A DNA stretch of 64,000 nucleotides from Vibrio sp. 05-20-BW147 (GTDB lineage Bacteria > Pseudomonadota > Gammaproteobacteria > Enterobacterales > Vibrionaceae), in contig NZ_SZTO01000010.1 in NCBI RefSeq assembly GCF_013369385.1, positions 292,651 to 356,650 on the forward strand, read 5' to 3'. A program made the position numbers and the translations under genes. Below the pieces are notes generated by a model. The model was not told where the DNA came from and did not search any database. It saw nothing but the letters and a program-made list of their open reading frames with translations. Of the stretch, positions 44,956 to 54,613 are shown one piece after another (position 1 is the first letter of the stretch; the number at the start of each line of letters is the position of its first letter).

Positions 44956-45996
44956 TTAATCATCGTCGTTACTTTCTAGCTCAGACATAATGTCTTTGCC
45001 CAAGAAAGTTAAATCGGTTTTCACCACATGCGGGCGTTCAATTTCTTCGGAAATTTGCACAGCCAGCTTCTCGTTAGATTGCCCCATCTTTACACGATAG
45101 GTGGGCAATTCTTCGACAAACATCACCGCATGTTTAGGCATTTCTATAGGAATAACGTCTCCAGGACGAAGTTCCATCAGATCGCGCAAAGAGATTTTTT
45201 TCTCTAACAAGTTAACTCGGAAATTCACCGGGCAATCCATGATTTCTTCGCGCAGAGCAGAGCTCCAACGTACGTCCGTTTCCATTTTGTCCGATTGCAC
45301 ACCCGCATCAAGCAATTCGCGGATCGGCTCGACCATGGAATACGGCATGACCACATGGAAATCACCACCGCCGCCATCCACTTCGATGTGGAAAGAGCTC
45401 ACCACAATCACTTCCGTTGGGCTAACAATGTTCGCCATACTCGGGTTCACTTCCGAATCGAGATACTCAAATTCTACCCCCATCACCGGAGACCAAGCTT
45501 CTTTGTAATCTTCAAATACGATTTTCAGTAGAAGCTGTATGATGCGTCGCTCAGTTGGGGTAAATTCACGGCCTTCAATTTTGGCGTGGAAGCGACCATC
45601 GCCACCAAAAAAGTTCTCTACAAGAATAAACACCAAACGCGCTTCCATGGTGATCAACGCGGTGCCTTTTAATGGCCTGAAGCGAACCATGTTCAAACTG
45701 GTGGGTACGTACAGCGTGTTTTGGTATTCACCAAATTTCATCATTTGTACACCGTTGATCGAGACTTCGGCAGTCTTTCTCAACATGTTGAACAAACTGA
45801 TACGCATATGGCGAGCAAAACGTTCGTTGATTAACTCCAAGGTCGGCATGCGACCACGGACAATCCTATCTTGTGAAGAGAAGTCGAAATTGACGGCACT
45901 GCCTAGATCATCATCTATCGGCTCATCTATCTCATCGACATCATCCACCCCATGAAGGAGCGCATCAATCTCGTCTTGGCTTAATAGATCGGTCAC
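44956..45996 (-). CDS. fliM: Flagellar switch protein FliM
   Basis: C-ring switch protein that binds CheY-P. The 346 residues begin with the CheY-P-binding peptide LLSQDEIDALLHG (about 4-16), an acidic linker, the CheC-like middle domain (about 50-240) and a SpoA C-terminal domain (about 250-330). It lies seven bases after fliL. Confidence 0.97.
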   Translation of the reverse strand: MTDLLSQDEIDALLHGVDDVDEIDEPIDDDLGSAVNFDFSSQDRIVRGRMPTLELINERFARHMRISLFNMLRKTAEVSINGVQMMKFGEYQNTLYVPTSLNMVRFRPLKGTALITMEARLVFILVENFFGGDGRFHAKIEGREFTPTERRIIQLLLKIVFEDYKEAWSPVMGVEFEYLDSEVNPSMANIVSPTEVIVVSSFHIEVDGGGGDFHVVMPYSMVEPIRELLDAGVQSDKMETDVRWSSALREEIMDCPVNFRVNLLEKKISLRDLMELRPGDVIPIEMPKHAVMFVEELPTYRVKMGQSNEKLAVQISEEIERPHVVKTDLTFLGKDIMSELESNDDD

Positions 45997-46003
45997 GCTA
46001 TAC

Positions 46004-46501
46004 CTACTGGATTACAAAGTCGGTAAACAATACTTTTTCAATCACAGACTGACCTACCGATTTCGTCAGCGCTGCTTTAATGTCATCTGTGGCTTTGTCG
46101 CGTAGCTCCGTTCGACCAGTAGGTGAACGCAACTGCTCAACCGTTGCTGAAGCAAAGGTAGACAGTAAGGAGCTTTCAATCAGTGGAGAGTGATAACGAG
46201 CAAGGTTCTCGTTTTCAGTTCCTCTGACCATCAACTGCACTTTAATCTGTACCATGCGGTTACGATTGTCGCCTGTCACATTGAAAACAAAAGGCTGAGC
46301 AATATTAACGTACGCAATCGGGTCTTCAACAGGTTTTGCGTCGACTTGTGCAGTGGCTTCTTCTTCCGCAGGATCAGAGCCCATCAGGAAAAAGGCCGCG
46401 CCACCGCCACCAACCAATAAAACAACAACAGCAATGATAATGATGAGGAGTTTACTTTTCCCTTTTGGTGCGTCTTCACCGTTTTGCATTTCTTCTGCCA
46501 T
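46004..46501 (-). CDS. fliL: Flagellar basal-body protein FliL
   Basis: Single-pass membrane protein that forms a ring around the stator units and stabilises motor function. It has 165 residues with a short cytoplasmic tail, a membrane segment with GGGG (about 19-42) and a periplasmic domain (about 60-165) ending SVIEKVLFTDFVIQ. It lies between fliK (36 bases) and fliM (seven bases). Confidence 0.96.
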   Translation of the reverse strand: MAEEMQNGEDAPKGKSKLLIIIIAVVVLLVGGGGAAFFLMGSDPAEEEATAQVDAKPVEDPIAYVNIAQPFVFNVTGDNRNRMVQIKVQLMVRGTENENLARYHSPLIESSLLSTFASATVEQLRSPTGRTELRDKATDDIKAALTKSVGQSVIEKVLFTDFVIQ

Positions 46502-46537
46502 GAGCTGCTCTACCTATCAAACTTAACAATTTGTATT

Positions 46538-48604
46538 TTATGCGTAAAAACTGATTCCATCACGCTTTGATGTGACATTTAAGTCAAGTTTAACGTCAGC
46601 CTCAAGGTTTTCCTCATTTGAAGAGGCAAATCTGCTGCTTTGTTGTCCATTCCCTTGCCCATCTGCACTGTATTGTCTCTGCTGTTGGCCAGACGCTTGC
46701 TGCTGTACCGACGAATCGGCTAGTTGCATTCCTTGTTGGGCGAGCATTTCCCGCAGTCTCGGCAATGTCTGTTCAATGATTTCGCGCGCTTGCGGGTTGG
46801 TGACAGTGAAGTGCACATTAGCGATATCATTGTTCATTGCCATGCGAATTTGCATACGGCCAAGCTCCGGAGGATCAAGACGAATATCGAGTTGTTTGAG
46901 GTTCTTCGACATCATCATTTGCACTTTTTCTGCCACCTGCTCATTCGCTAACTCTCGCGTTAATGGCATTGGCGGCTGTTGTGCTGCAACATTCTCTGCT
47001 CTCGTTTGTCCTGTCACTGTCTGCGCACTGTAGAGAGAGGGCGTTGGTTGAGCCCCCTGGTTCTCTGTGCTTGTTTGCTTCGATGAGCCTTTTACGCTGC
47101 TGGCAAGGCCAGCCGCCGCTAATGCAGCCTGCATCGATTGCACTTGAGATTTAGCCACATCCGGAGACACAGCAGGATTAAATGCGGTTGGTATCGTATT
47201 CGCCGTCATGCCTTCAGGCAGAGTGATGGTGGCTTTGTCTGCATTCAATGGGACAGTTGTGGCCGCGTTTGGCTGTGCCAGTGCCGTATGCACCGCTTGC
47301 GCTAATGCTGCGCTGCCTGCCGTTTTAGCAGCAGCGCTATCTTGATGCTTTGGCGGAGCAGATTGAGACGATGTCCAATCAATAGCGGCATGTCGTTCAC
47401 TCACTCCTTCCGAAGGGGTAAGTTGCGCCTGAGTGGTGGCTGCGATAACGGGTAATCTTGTCGTCCATTCTGATGGGGGGAAATCCGCCACCATTTGACC
47501 CAACTTCAAACCATCGAGAATTTTTTGCTCAGGCGCGCTCAAAGGTTGCGCCGCCGCTAATTTTTGCTCAATGACCACTAACAACTCAAGTGACACCACT
47601 TGCGGTGTTTCACTTGACGACGCTGCACTATTTTTAACCGAATTGACTCCCATGGCGCTGCTGGCAAGCAACGCTTGTGGATCCATATCAGCACTTGGCT
47701 GAACATCCTTGCCGAGTGCCGCACTATTAGCAAGGTGACCCGCCTGAGGTTGCGGCATCACCTCGCGCCAATCTTGTGGCAATTCAGTCTTGGCCACTTG
47801 CGCATTGATGATTTGAGCTTGATGAGCAGCATCAATAGGTTGTGCTTGACTAACAGCCTGTTGATCAAGATGCGCGGAATAGTGGGAGAAGCTTTGCCCT
47901 TGTTGGGCCGCAATCAAGGCTTGATCATCATCGAGTACATCACGTTGTAGCTGCACAGAAGTCGCCGCTGCTGCAATGGCTGCGCTCGATTCAATGTCTG
48001 GCGATGCGTTTTGTGGCAACGCTTTGCCACTGGTTTCTTTGAGCGCCGCATTTGACTGTTCTAACTGACCCAGTATTTTGGAGCCTTCCTGCATCACCGC
48101 TTGCTTGCTCTTGTCACCTGGAACCACGGTGTCTTTTGCTGCAACAGGAGCGCCTTTCAATACATCACTGTGTGTCGTTAGGCGACTAAGCGATTGATCC
48201 GATTTGTCATCTTCACTACCAAGTACTGCTGAAGAGTCTTGGTCTGATTTCGATTCGGTCACGCGCTGAGACGCAGAGAGGTCTGCTGCTGATTCAAGCT
48301 CTAGTAACTCATCAACCGAGCTATCTGATGGGCTAACCTTTGCCTCACTGGTTTCGACGGCATCACCAAGAGTACTCGCCTCTTTGGTGTCTCCCGTTTT
48401 AGTGCTTTCCAATTTAGTGCCTTGCGAAGCTTTTGCTGATACATTGCCGTCCGCTTCCGTTTTTCCAGAGGAGAAGACTTCAGAAAGGGTCTGCAAAAAA
48501 CCTTTGGAGTCCGTAGAGTCGGCCTTGGCGGTTGCAGCCAAACTTTCGTCACTTTGACTGGTGGTCTTTGTTGTCGTGGAAACGGGTTGCAGATTCACAT
48601 TCAT
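46538..48604 (-). CDS. fliK: Flagellar hook-length control protein FliK
   Basis: Secreted molecular ruler that stops hook growth and triggers the FlhB switch. The 688 residues are long for the family (Salmonella 405). They form a low-complexity Ser/Ala/Gln-rich ruler (about 1-530) and a conserved C-terminal switch domain (about 545-640) with LKQLDIRLDPPELGRMQIRM. The tail is Gln-rich (QQQASGQQQRQ). It is the first gene of fliKLMNOPQR-flhB, with a sigma-54 promoter about 80 bases upstream. Confidence 0.93.
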   Translation of the reverse strand: MNVNLQPVSTTTKTTSQSDESLAATAKADSTDSKGFLQTLSEVFSSGKTEADGNVSAKASQGTKLESTKTGDTKEASTLGDAVETSEAKVSPSDSSVDELLELESAADLSASQRVTESKSDQDSSAVLGSEDDKSDQSLSRLTTHSDVLKGAPVAAKDTVVPGDKSKQAVMQEGSKILGQLEQSNAALKETSGKALPQNASPDIESSAAIAAAATSVQLQRDVLDDDQALIAAQQGQSFSHYSAHLDQQAVSQAQPIDAAHQAQIINAQVAKTELPQDWREVMPQPQAGHLANSAALGKDVQPSADMDPQALLASSAMGVNSVKNSAASSSETPQVVSLELLVVIEQKLAAAQPLSAPEQKILDGLKLGQMVADFPPSEWTTRLPVIAATTQAQLTPSEGVSERHAAIDWTSSQSAPPKHQDSAAAKTAGSAALAQAVHTALAQPNAATTVPLNADKATITLPEGMTANTIPTAFNPAVSPDVAKSQVQSMQAALAAAGLASSVKGSSKQTSTENQGAQPTPSLYSAQTVTGQTRAENVAAQQPPMPLTRELANEQVAEKVQMMMSKNLKQLDIRLDPPELGRMQIRMAMNNDIANVHFTVTNPQAREIIEQTLPRLREMLAQQGMQLADSSVQQQASGQQQRQYSADGQGNGQQSSRFASSNEENLEADVKLDLNVTSKRDGISFYA

Positions 48605-48676
48605 AATTCGAGTCTCTTAGCCGCGCTAAAATGGGTTAAAATCCAACGCTTTCCAGCCTTGGTATTGAGCTAAAAA

Positions 48677-48699
48677 AATAGCCTGCAAAAAGCAAGCCA
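48677..48699 (-). terminator. Terminator hairpin after fliJ
   Basis: On the - strand TGGCTTGC, loop TTTTT, GCAGGCTA, followed by seven T. The eight-pair stem includes two G-U pairs. It sits 11 bases after the fliJ stop and coincides with the fliK sigma-54 promoter. Confidence 0.72.
48684..48699 (-). promoter_or_regulatory. Sigma-54 promoter for fliK
   Basis: TGGCTTGCTTTTTGCA matches TGGC-N8-TTGCA with the GG and GC exactly ten bases apart. It lies about 80 bases before the fliK ATG and overlaps the fliJ terminator stem. Confidence 0.85.
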
Positions 48700-48709
48700 C
48701 TTCTCTCAT

Positions 48710-49141
48710 TTAGCGCCGTGAATAGAGCAAGGTTGAAAACTCATCCATCTGTTTCTGCTCTCGCTTTGCTTCAGCTTTGAGTTTCTCTTGCTGTTTTTTC
48801 TCAATCATCCACTCGTAGGATTTTCGTTGCTTGCGCACTTCTAGCCAATAATGTTCACAGTTTTCGACTTGTTGTTTAAATTGTGTTTCTGCTTGCTTTT
48901 GCTTAGAGAGCGTTTCATCCAGTTTACCGAGGAATCGATGCAAATGAACAAACTGGCTGGCAGTCAGACCATTTTGCCCTCGTTCGACGAGCTGCTGGCA
49001 ATAGTCAAGGCGATACTTTTCAATTTGAGCCAATTGAGCGTAGTAACTTTCCAACTCCGATTTCGCCTTATTCAGCGCCATCACCGCTTGGTTTTCTTTC
49101 TCTTTGGTCTGCTCAAGCAGAAAGTCCATTGCGTTTTCCAT
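48710..49141 (-). CDS. fliJ: Flagellar export chaperone FliJ
   Basis: Coiled-coil stalk protein of the export ATPase complex that links FliI to FlhA. It has 143 residues and is almost wholly helical and charged (EKENQAVMALNKAKSELESYYAQLAQIEKYR ... EKKQQEKLKAEAKREQKQMDE). It starts three bases after the fliI stop and ends the fliEFGHIJ unit. Confidence 0.92.
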   Translation of the reverse strand: MENAMDFLLEQTKEKENQAVMALNKAKSELESYYAQLAQIEKYRLDYCQQLVERGQNGLTASQFVHLHRFLGKLDETLSKQKQAETQFKQQVENCEHYWLEVRKQRKSYEWMIEKKQQEKLKAEAKREQKQMDEFSTLLYSRR

Positions 49142-49144
49142 CGA

Positions 49145-50470
49145 TTACTGCACTCCAAGCACGTTCTTCAACATGTTGACACACATGGCGTAAGGCACGG
49201 TTTCTTTCATCCGTTGTTGCAAGTATTCGTCCAACTTCGGCTTCAATGTGAAAGCACTGTCGATAGCTGAATCGGTACCTGGTTTATAAGCACCAATCGA
49301 CACCAAATCTTGGTTTTTGCGACAAATCGACAACACTTGGCGCACCGCTTTCGACATTAACACATGCTCTTCGGTGGTGATTTGTGGCATGACTCGACTT
49401 ACAGACTTCTCAACATCAATCGCTGGATAATGACCCGCATCAGCCATTTCACGCGAGAGGACGATATGACCATCCAAGATGGCTCGCGACGCATCTGCAA
49501 TCGGGTCTTGAAGGTCATCACCTTCCGTTAAAACAGTAAAGAATGCAGTGATCGAGCCTTGTTGTGGGCCACCATTACCGGCGCGCTCCACCAGCGCAGG
49601 CAATTTGGCAAACACCGAAGGTGGATAACCTTTGGTAGCTGGCGGTTCACCGACCGACAGCGCAATTTCACGCTGCGCTTGGGCAAAGCGTGTCAATGAA
49701 TCCATCAGGAGCAACACATCGAGCCCTTGATCACGGAAATATTCCGCAATGGTGAGGGCCGTCTGACAACCTTTCAAGCGCATAAGCGGCGACGCATCCG
49801 CTGGCGCCGCGACGACGACGGAACGCTTGCGTCCATCTTCACCGAGAATTTCTTCGATGAACTCTTTGACTTCTCGTCCACGTTCACCAATCAATCCCAC
49901 CACAACCACTTGGGCGGTGGTACCACGAGTCATCATACCTAGCGTGACCGATTTACCCACACCAGAACCCGCAAACAGGCCGATACGTTGGCCTTTTCCC
50001 ACCGTAAGTAAACCGTTAATGGCTTTTAAGCCGACATCGAGCGGCTCGGTAATGGGTTTGCGCGCAAGGGGGTTGATCGGTTCCGCATTAAAAGAAGCGC
50101 GATGTTCGGTGTAAATTGGGCCTAAACCATCCAAGGGGTTGCCCACACCGTCAATCACACGACCAAGCAGTTCCATGCCCACGGGCAAACCACTTTCGCT
50201 GGTTAACGGCGTCACTTTAGCACCGGGCAGAATGCCGCCGATTTGCTCGCTCGGCATCAGAAATAGATTGTCTCCCGAAAAGCCGACGACTTCGGCTTCC
50301 ATCTGGCCCGTCATGGTTTCCACCAAACACAAACTGCCGATGGGAGCTCGACAGCCTGTCGCTTCCAGCGTCAAACCGACAACACGCACCAGTTTGCCTG
50401 AGGCGACTGGACGGCTGCCCAAGCCTTGTACTCTGTAGCTTTTGAGTCTCTCTGCTAGCGCGATCATCAT
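49145..50470 (-). CDS. fliI: Flagellar export ATPase FliI
   Basis: ATPase that unfolds and feeds export substrates, related to F1 beta subunits. It has 441 residues, with Walker A GSGVGKS at 168-174, Walker [27 protein letters not shown] and a C-terminal chaperone-binding domain. Two consecutive ATG codons (50470, 50467) follow a GGAGGTGA; the second has better spacing. The first ATG overlaps the fliH TGA. Confidence 0.97.
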   Translation of the reverse strand: MMIALAERLKSYRVQGLGSRPVASGKLVRVVGLTLEATGCRAPIGSLCLVETMTGQMEAEVVGFSGDNLFLMPSEQIGGILPGAKVTPLTSESGLPVGMELLGRVIDGVGNPLDGLGPIYTEHRASFNAEPINPLARKPITEPLDVGLKAINGLLTVGKGQRIGLFAGSGVGKSVTLGMMTRGTTAQVVVVGLIGERGREVKEFIEEILGEDGRKRSVVVAAPADASPLMRLKGCQTALTIAEYFRDQGLDVLLLMDSLTRFAQAQREIALSVGEPPATKGYPPSVFAKLPALVERAGNGGPQQGSITAFFTVLTEGDDLQDPIADASRAILDGHIVLSREMADAGHYPAIDVEKSVSRVMPQITTEEHVLMSKAVRQVLSICRKNQDLVSIGAYKPGTDSAIDSAFTLKPKLDEYLQQRMKETVPYAMCVNMLKNVLGVQ

Positions 50471-51267
50471 TCACCTCCGTGGTGACGATTCTTACCACAG
50501 AAATTCTGTATCACTTGCTTGATGCGCTCTTCCATACGGTAGCTCACGCTGGACTCACCCGCTTCGATTTGTACATCGCCACGGTTCAGGGCTGGTTCAC
50601 TGAGTAAGGTCCAGTTGCGGAAGTTGAGATCATCCTCACCATAAGCAGAGCGGATGATGTCGACATCTTCGGGATTGAGGCGCAGCGTAATGGGATGCCC
50701 AGCAATAGGCAGACTTTCAACAGAGGCTTTCACGGTGTCTAAGATCACTTGCGGGTTGGTTTGCACCTCGACATGCACCACTTCTTTAACCAAGCACAAC
50801 ACCATATCCACCAGTTGTTTTTCCACTTGGTTGTTCATCAGTTCTAACGGCTGGGCAAACTGGTTAGCGAGATTAATAAAGGTATCGACCTGCTGCTTGA
50901 TGTGTTCTTCTCCAGCTTCAATGCCTTCATTTTTGCCCTGCTCAAGGCCTTCTTCATGACCGGCTTGAAAACCTTCTTCTTTGCCTTTATCAAAACCTTG
51001 TTTAAAGCCCGCTTCTTGACCTTGGAACAAACCTTCCTGATAAGCGCCTTGCTTAATCAGTTCGATTTGCTCTTCGGTTAACTCAAGGACAGCTTCTTCT
51101 TCCGTTTGTTCGAAATCCGGCATCCAGCCAGGATCGTAGTTAAAGGCCGTCTCTTTGGCTTTCTTATTCACCTCAGAGCCGTAATCAGGCAATCCCCAAC
51201 GCTGAGGTTGTGGAACGGCATCGTCTTCACCAGGGCGGATAAAACCACGTTTTCTCTCGTTAGCCAT
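50467..51267 (-). CDS. fliH: Flagellar assembly protein FliH
   Basis: Negative regulator and stator of FliI that tethers it to the C ring. The 266 residues start with a variable N-terminus (1-60), then a helical region in which glycine recurs every fourth residue from 79 to 119 (11 in a row), and a C-terminal V-ATPase E-like domain (about 130-260). It is preceded by a hairpin in the gap from fliG and overlaps fliI. Confidence 0.94.
   Translation of the reverse strand: MANERKRGFIRPGEDDAVPQPQRWGLPDYGSEVNKKAKETAFNYDPGWMPDFEQTEEEAVLELTEEQIELIKQGAYQEGLFQGQEAGFKQGFDKGKEEGFQAGHEEGLEQGKNEGIEAGEEHIKQQVDTFINLANQFAQPLELMNNQVEKQLVDMVLCLVKEVVHVEVQTNPQVILDTVKASVESLPIAGHPITLRLNPEDVDIIRSAYGEDDLNFRNWTLLSEPALNRGDVQIEAGESSVSYRMEERIKQVIQNFCGKNRHHGGE
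50911..51033 (-). repeat. GxxxG repeat segment in fliH
   Basis: Residues 79-119 of FliH contain glycine at 79, 83, 87, 91, 95, 99, 103, 107, 111, 115 and 119, an uninterrupted period of four with charged or Gln residues between. This kind of helix is known in FliH proteins. Confidence 0.9.
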
Positions 51268-51335
51268 GGATCGGTTACCTCTGAATGGTCACATGTAAAA
51301 CTCAGTCATTGAGTTTTCATTGTTCTTAAGGAAAC

Positions 51336-51356
51336 AAAGCCCCAACTCGGGGCTTG
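51336..51356 (-). terminator. Hairpin between fliG and fliH
   Basis: On the - strand ACAAGCCCC, loop GAGTT, GGGGCTTTGT followed by TT. It is a strong GC stem with a poor T tail inside the fliEFGHIJ operon. It may partly terminate or stabilise the upstream mRNA. Confidence 0.6.
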
Positions 51357-51363
51357 TCTGTTA

Positions 51364-52419
51364 TTACAAGAATTCGTCTGCGCCACCGGACAGCATGATT
51401 TCTCCGCTGTCAGCCAAGCGACGGGCAATGGCCAGAATTTCTTTCTGTGCCGCTTCCACATCGGCAACACGTACTGGTGGCATCGCTTCGATGTCGTCTT
51501 TCATCATCTCAGCGGCACGTTTCGACATGTTCTTGAAGATCTTCTCACGAAGACCATCATCGGCGCCTTTAAGGGCTTTCTGCAATACATCTTGTGGAAC
51601 GTCACGCAGCAATTTCTGGATACCTTGATCGTCCACTTCGATAAGGTTCTCGAATACGAACATGAGATCTTGGATTTGCGTCGCCAAATCTTCGTCTTGG
51701 TCGCGAATCTGCTCCATCAACAGACCTTCGACGTTGTTGTCGAGGTAGTTCATGATTTCTGCTGCTGCCTTCAGGCCGCCAATTTTCGCTGCTTGCGCGC
51801 CCGCTTGGCCGGCAAACTGTTTCTCCATGATTTCGTTCAACTCAGCCAGTGCTGAAGGTTGAACTTCCTCAAGGTTGGCGATACGCATCATCAAGTCAAG
51901 ACGCACACGCTCTGGGAATTGCGCGATGATCTCGGCAGACTGATCCGCCTCTAAGTAAGACAATACGATGGTTTGAATTTGTGGGTGTTCGTTAACAATG
52001 ATGCTCGCCACTTGTCGTGGGTCCATCCATTTCAACGAATCGAGACCTTTCGAACCCGTACCCAATAGGATCTGATCCACCAAGTTATTGGCTTTATCAG
52101 CACCCAGTGCCGCGATCAAGGTATTACGCATGAAGTCTTCACTGCCCATACCGATGTTGGTGTACTTCTGAATGTCTTCCAAGAAAGCACGGTGCACTGC
52201 CGAGACTTTGTCTTGGCTAAGGTCTTTGGCACGCGCCATCGCACTACCCACGCGCTGAACCTGCTTTGGCTCTAAGTGACGGATAATGCCGGCGGCGTCT
52301 TGTTCGTTTAAACTCAGCAGCAAAATTGCTGCTTTTTCTTCACCTGATATCGAGCTGATATCTATTTCTGGTGTATCCATCGAGCCGTCTTCGTTCCCAT
52401 TTACAATTTCGTTAGCCAT
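51364..52419 (-). CDS. fliG: Flagellar motor switch protein FliG
   Basis: C-ring protein that contacts stators and transmits torque. It has 351 residues with N-terminal FliF-binding (about 20-100), middle FliM-binding (EHPQIQTIVLSYL ... ) and C-terminal torque (about 240-340) domains; the charged torque helix contains KALKGADDGLREKIF. It overlaps fliF by eight bases, as in many operons. The C-terminal SGEIMLSGGADEFL is typical of Vibrio. Confidence 0.97.
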   Translation of the reverse strand: MANEIVNGNEDGSMDTPEIDISSISGEEKAAILLLSLNEQDAAGIIRHLEPKQVQRVGSAMARAKDLSQDKVSAVHRAFLEDIQKYTNIGMGSEDFMRNTLIAALGADKANNLVDQILLGTGSKGLDSLKWMDPRQVASIIVNEHPQIQTIVLSYLEADQSAEIIAQFPERVRLDLMMRIANLEEVQPSALAELNEIMEKQFAGQAGAQAAKIGGLKAAAEIMNYLDNNVEGLLMEQIRDQDEDLATQIQDLMFVFENLIEVDDQGIQKLLRDVPQDVLQKALKGADDGLREKIFKNMSKRAAEMMKDDIEAMPPVRVADVEAAQKEILAIARRLADSGEIMLSGGADEFL

Positions 52420-54157
52420 TTATCATCCAATTTTTGACCACTTGTGCTGCCAGTTCAGGTTCATTTGCCACGAGGGCACGAACCGCTTTCAGCACATCTT
52501 CGTCCTTGTGAAGGTTAGGGAGATCGATACTAGAGCCAAACTCAAACAGCTCACCTGCATCAATGTCGCTACCGATTAGGCTGGTTTCACCATCGGCACC
52601 TATCGGTAAGCCATCTGGCCCGTACATTTCGTCATCGTCGTCACCCGCAGGGTTGAGCAGTTTCTTCATTGCAGGACGGATGAGTACAAGAACCACAACG
52701 ATGATGACCAATGCACTCGCAAACCAACGAATCCAATCATTGAAATTCGGATGCTCCCAAATCGGCACATCCGCCAACTGCTCTTGCTCTGGCTCAGCAA
52801 AGGGCATACTTAATACGTTGAGCAAGTCACCGCGATTTTCACTAAAGCCGACGGTACCGACAAGCACTTGGCGAATCGCGTTAATTTCCGCCTCGCTGCG
52901 AGGTGTATACGTCACATCACCTGTATCAGGATTGATGGTGGCGCGATCTTTAATGGCGACCGCTACAGTTTGACGGTTGATCACTCCAGTCTGCTTACGT
53001 TCGTGGCTGATGGTGGTGTCCAATTCAAAGTTACGTGTCGATTCTTTGCGCACCGACCCTTGACCGAGCACCGAACCATCTTTCATTTGGGCAACATCTT
53101 GTGGAATTGACGCATCGGCGGGTGGTTGATTACTCAGTGCGCCAGGCACCCCTGCCACCATATTGCCATTGTTGTAATCTTCAAGTGCGTATTCGCTTCG
53201 GGTCGCTGGAGTGTTAGGGTCAAACTGCTTACGCGTTTGCTCAACCGCACTAAAATCCATCTCGATATCGACTTGGGCAGTATAGTTACCAAAGCCCAAA
53301 ATAGGGATCAACACGGAGTCGATTTTTTCACGCAGCGCTTGTTCTTGATTGCGCTCCAACTCTTGCTCTTTACGGCGAGCGGCTGAAACGGGGTCTTGAG
53401 AGCCAGAATTGAGCAAGCGGCCATGTTGATCAGTGACGGTCACACGCGAGGTCTTCATCCCTGGAACCGCACTGGCCACCATATCGACAATCGAATCCAC
53501 TTCTTGTTGCTTGAGATTGGCACCTGAAGCCAGCGTTAGGAAAACCGAAGCAGACGCTTCTTGGTTGTGACGTACAAACACACTCTGTTTTGGTAACGCG
53601 AGAAGCACTTTAGCTTTGCGCACTTGCTTCATTTCTTCTATCGCTTTGGCCAACTGTCTTTCACGGCTGAGCTTCAAACGTTCTTGTTCTAAGCGCTGAG
53701 AAACACCGAACCCCATGTCTTGCAGTAAGATATCATCGCCAGCTTGAGTGCTTTGATTCAGGCCAGAGCGTACCATGTCCAACTTGATGGAATTGAACTC
53801 GCTGGTTTCAACTAGAATGGTGTTGCCATCTAACTTGTAGTTGATTTTTTGCTGATCGAGATGATCGAGAACTGGAATCAGTTCTTCGGTTTCAAACACG
53901 CCGAGAGGACGCATCTCTGGTTCTTTAACCCAGAAAAAGAGCATCACGATCAAGGCGACACAGATCGAAATCGATAGGACAAGCACCACCTGACGCAATA
54001 AGTCTAAATCACCTACCGCCATATCGAATTTAGATGAGCTACGTTCATCCAAATCCGGATTTTGGCCATCCATGTCCATGTCAGAATGCATGGCTAATGC
54101 TTTACTTGAGCCATCATCTGTCAGTGCGAGATCGGTTGATTTATTTTGTTCAGCCAC
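52412..54157 (-). CDS. fliF: Flagellar MS-ring protein FliF
   Basis: Forms the MS ring, the assembly base of the flagellum. The 581 residues comprise a first membrane segment (about 52-72), periplasmic ring-building modules (about 80-440), a second membrane segment (about 463-482) and the cytoplasmic FliG-binding tail (about 540-581). The long N-terminal cytoplasmic extension (1-50) is usual for polar flagella; FlhF acts near it in Vibrio. It starts 15 bases after the fliE stop. Confidence 0.97.
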   Translation of the reverse strand: MAEQNKSTDLALTDDGSSKALAMHSDMDMDGQNPDLDERSSSKFDMAVGDLDLLRQVVLVLSISICVALIVMLFFWVKEPEMRPLGVFETEELIPVLDHLDQQKINYKLDGNTILVETSEFNSIKLDMVRSGLNQSTQAGDDILLQDMGFGVSQRLEQERLKLSRERQLAKAIEEMKQVRKAKVLLALPKQSVFVRHNQEASASVFLTLASGANLKQQEVDSIVDMVASAVPGMKTSRVTVTDQHGRLLNSGSQDPVSAARRKEQELERNQEQALREKIDSVLIPILGFGNYTAQVDIEMDFSAVEQTRKQFDPNTPATRSEYALEDYNNGNMVAGVPGALSNQPPADASIPQDVAQMKDGSVLGQGSVRKESTRNFELDTTISHERKQTGVINRQTVAVAIKDRATINPDTGDVTYTPRSEAEINAIRQVLVGTVGFSENRGDLLNVLSMPFAEPEQEQLADVPIWEHPNFNDWIRWFASALVIIVVVLVLIRPAMKKLLNPAGDDDDEMYGPDGLPIGADGETSLIGSDIDAGELFEFGSSIDLPNLHKDEDVLKAVRALVANEPELAAQVVKNWMING

Positions 54158-54172
54158 AGTTTACTACCTACA

Positions 54173-54484
54173 TTAGACTGGCATGTTCATAAGGTCTTTG
54201 TATGCCTCGACCAGTTTATTCCTAACCTGTACCGTGGCTTCAAATGCAACGCTGGATTTGTTTCGGGCAATCATCACATCGGATAGAGACACGTCCGCAT
54301 CGCCGCGGTCAAAACGCGTTTGCAAATCGCCAGAGGTCTTTTGCAGTGAGTTAACGTTATTGATGGCTTGATTCAGCAGTGCGCTAAAATCGGCACTGAC
54401 TTTGGCTCCGGTTGCAGGTGCCGTCGCATTGGTTGCTTCAAGCATCATGGCGCGCATTTCGCCGTTTAATCCATCAATTCTCAT
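54173..54484 (-). CDS. fliE: Flagellar hook-basal body protein FliE
   Basis: Joins the MS ring to the rod and is the first substrate of the export system. From ATG 54484 the product has 103 residues, the family size; the longer in-frame ATG at 54541 lies at the sigma-54 promoter, upstream of transcription, so it cannot be used. The C-terminal LSDVMIARNKSSVAFEATVQVRNKLVEAYKDLMNMPV is diagnostic. It heads fliEFGHIJ. Confidence 0.96.
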   Translation of the reverse strand: MRIDGLNGEMRAMMLEATNATAPATGAKVSADFSALLNQAINNVNSLQKTSGDLQTRFDRGDADVSLSDVMIARNKSSVAFEATVQVRNKLVEAYKDLMNMPV

Positions 54485-54536
54485 CGTTACCTCTAAGCCA
54501 AAAGTTTGACTAACTGCCTTGCTGTATAATTGACAC

Positions 54537-54552
54537 AGCAATTAACATGCCA
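54537..54552 (-). promoter_or_regulatory. Sigma-54 promoter for fliE
   Basis: TGGCATGTTAATTGCT: GG and GC exactly ten bases apart with a TTGCT -12 element, about 53 bases before the fliE ATG. It fixes the start of the operon and excludes the longer fliE reading frame. Confidence 0.87.
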
Positions 54553-54569
54553 TATTGCTAATAATGGCT

Positions 54570-54600
54570 GGCCAGTTTACCTGACTCCGGCAAACTGACC
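54570..54600 (-). terminator. Hairpin after flrC
   Basis: On the - strand GGTCAGTTTGCC, loop GGAGTCA, GGTAAACTGGCC: a 12-pair stem with two G-U pairs, 14 bases after the flrC stop. There is no T run, so it may act with other factors or protect the mRNA end. Confidence 0.55.
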
Positions 54601-54613
54601 AAGACCCCAAAGC

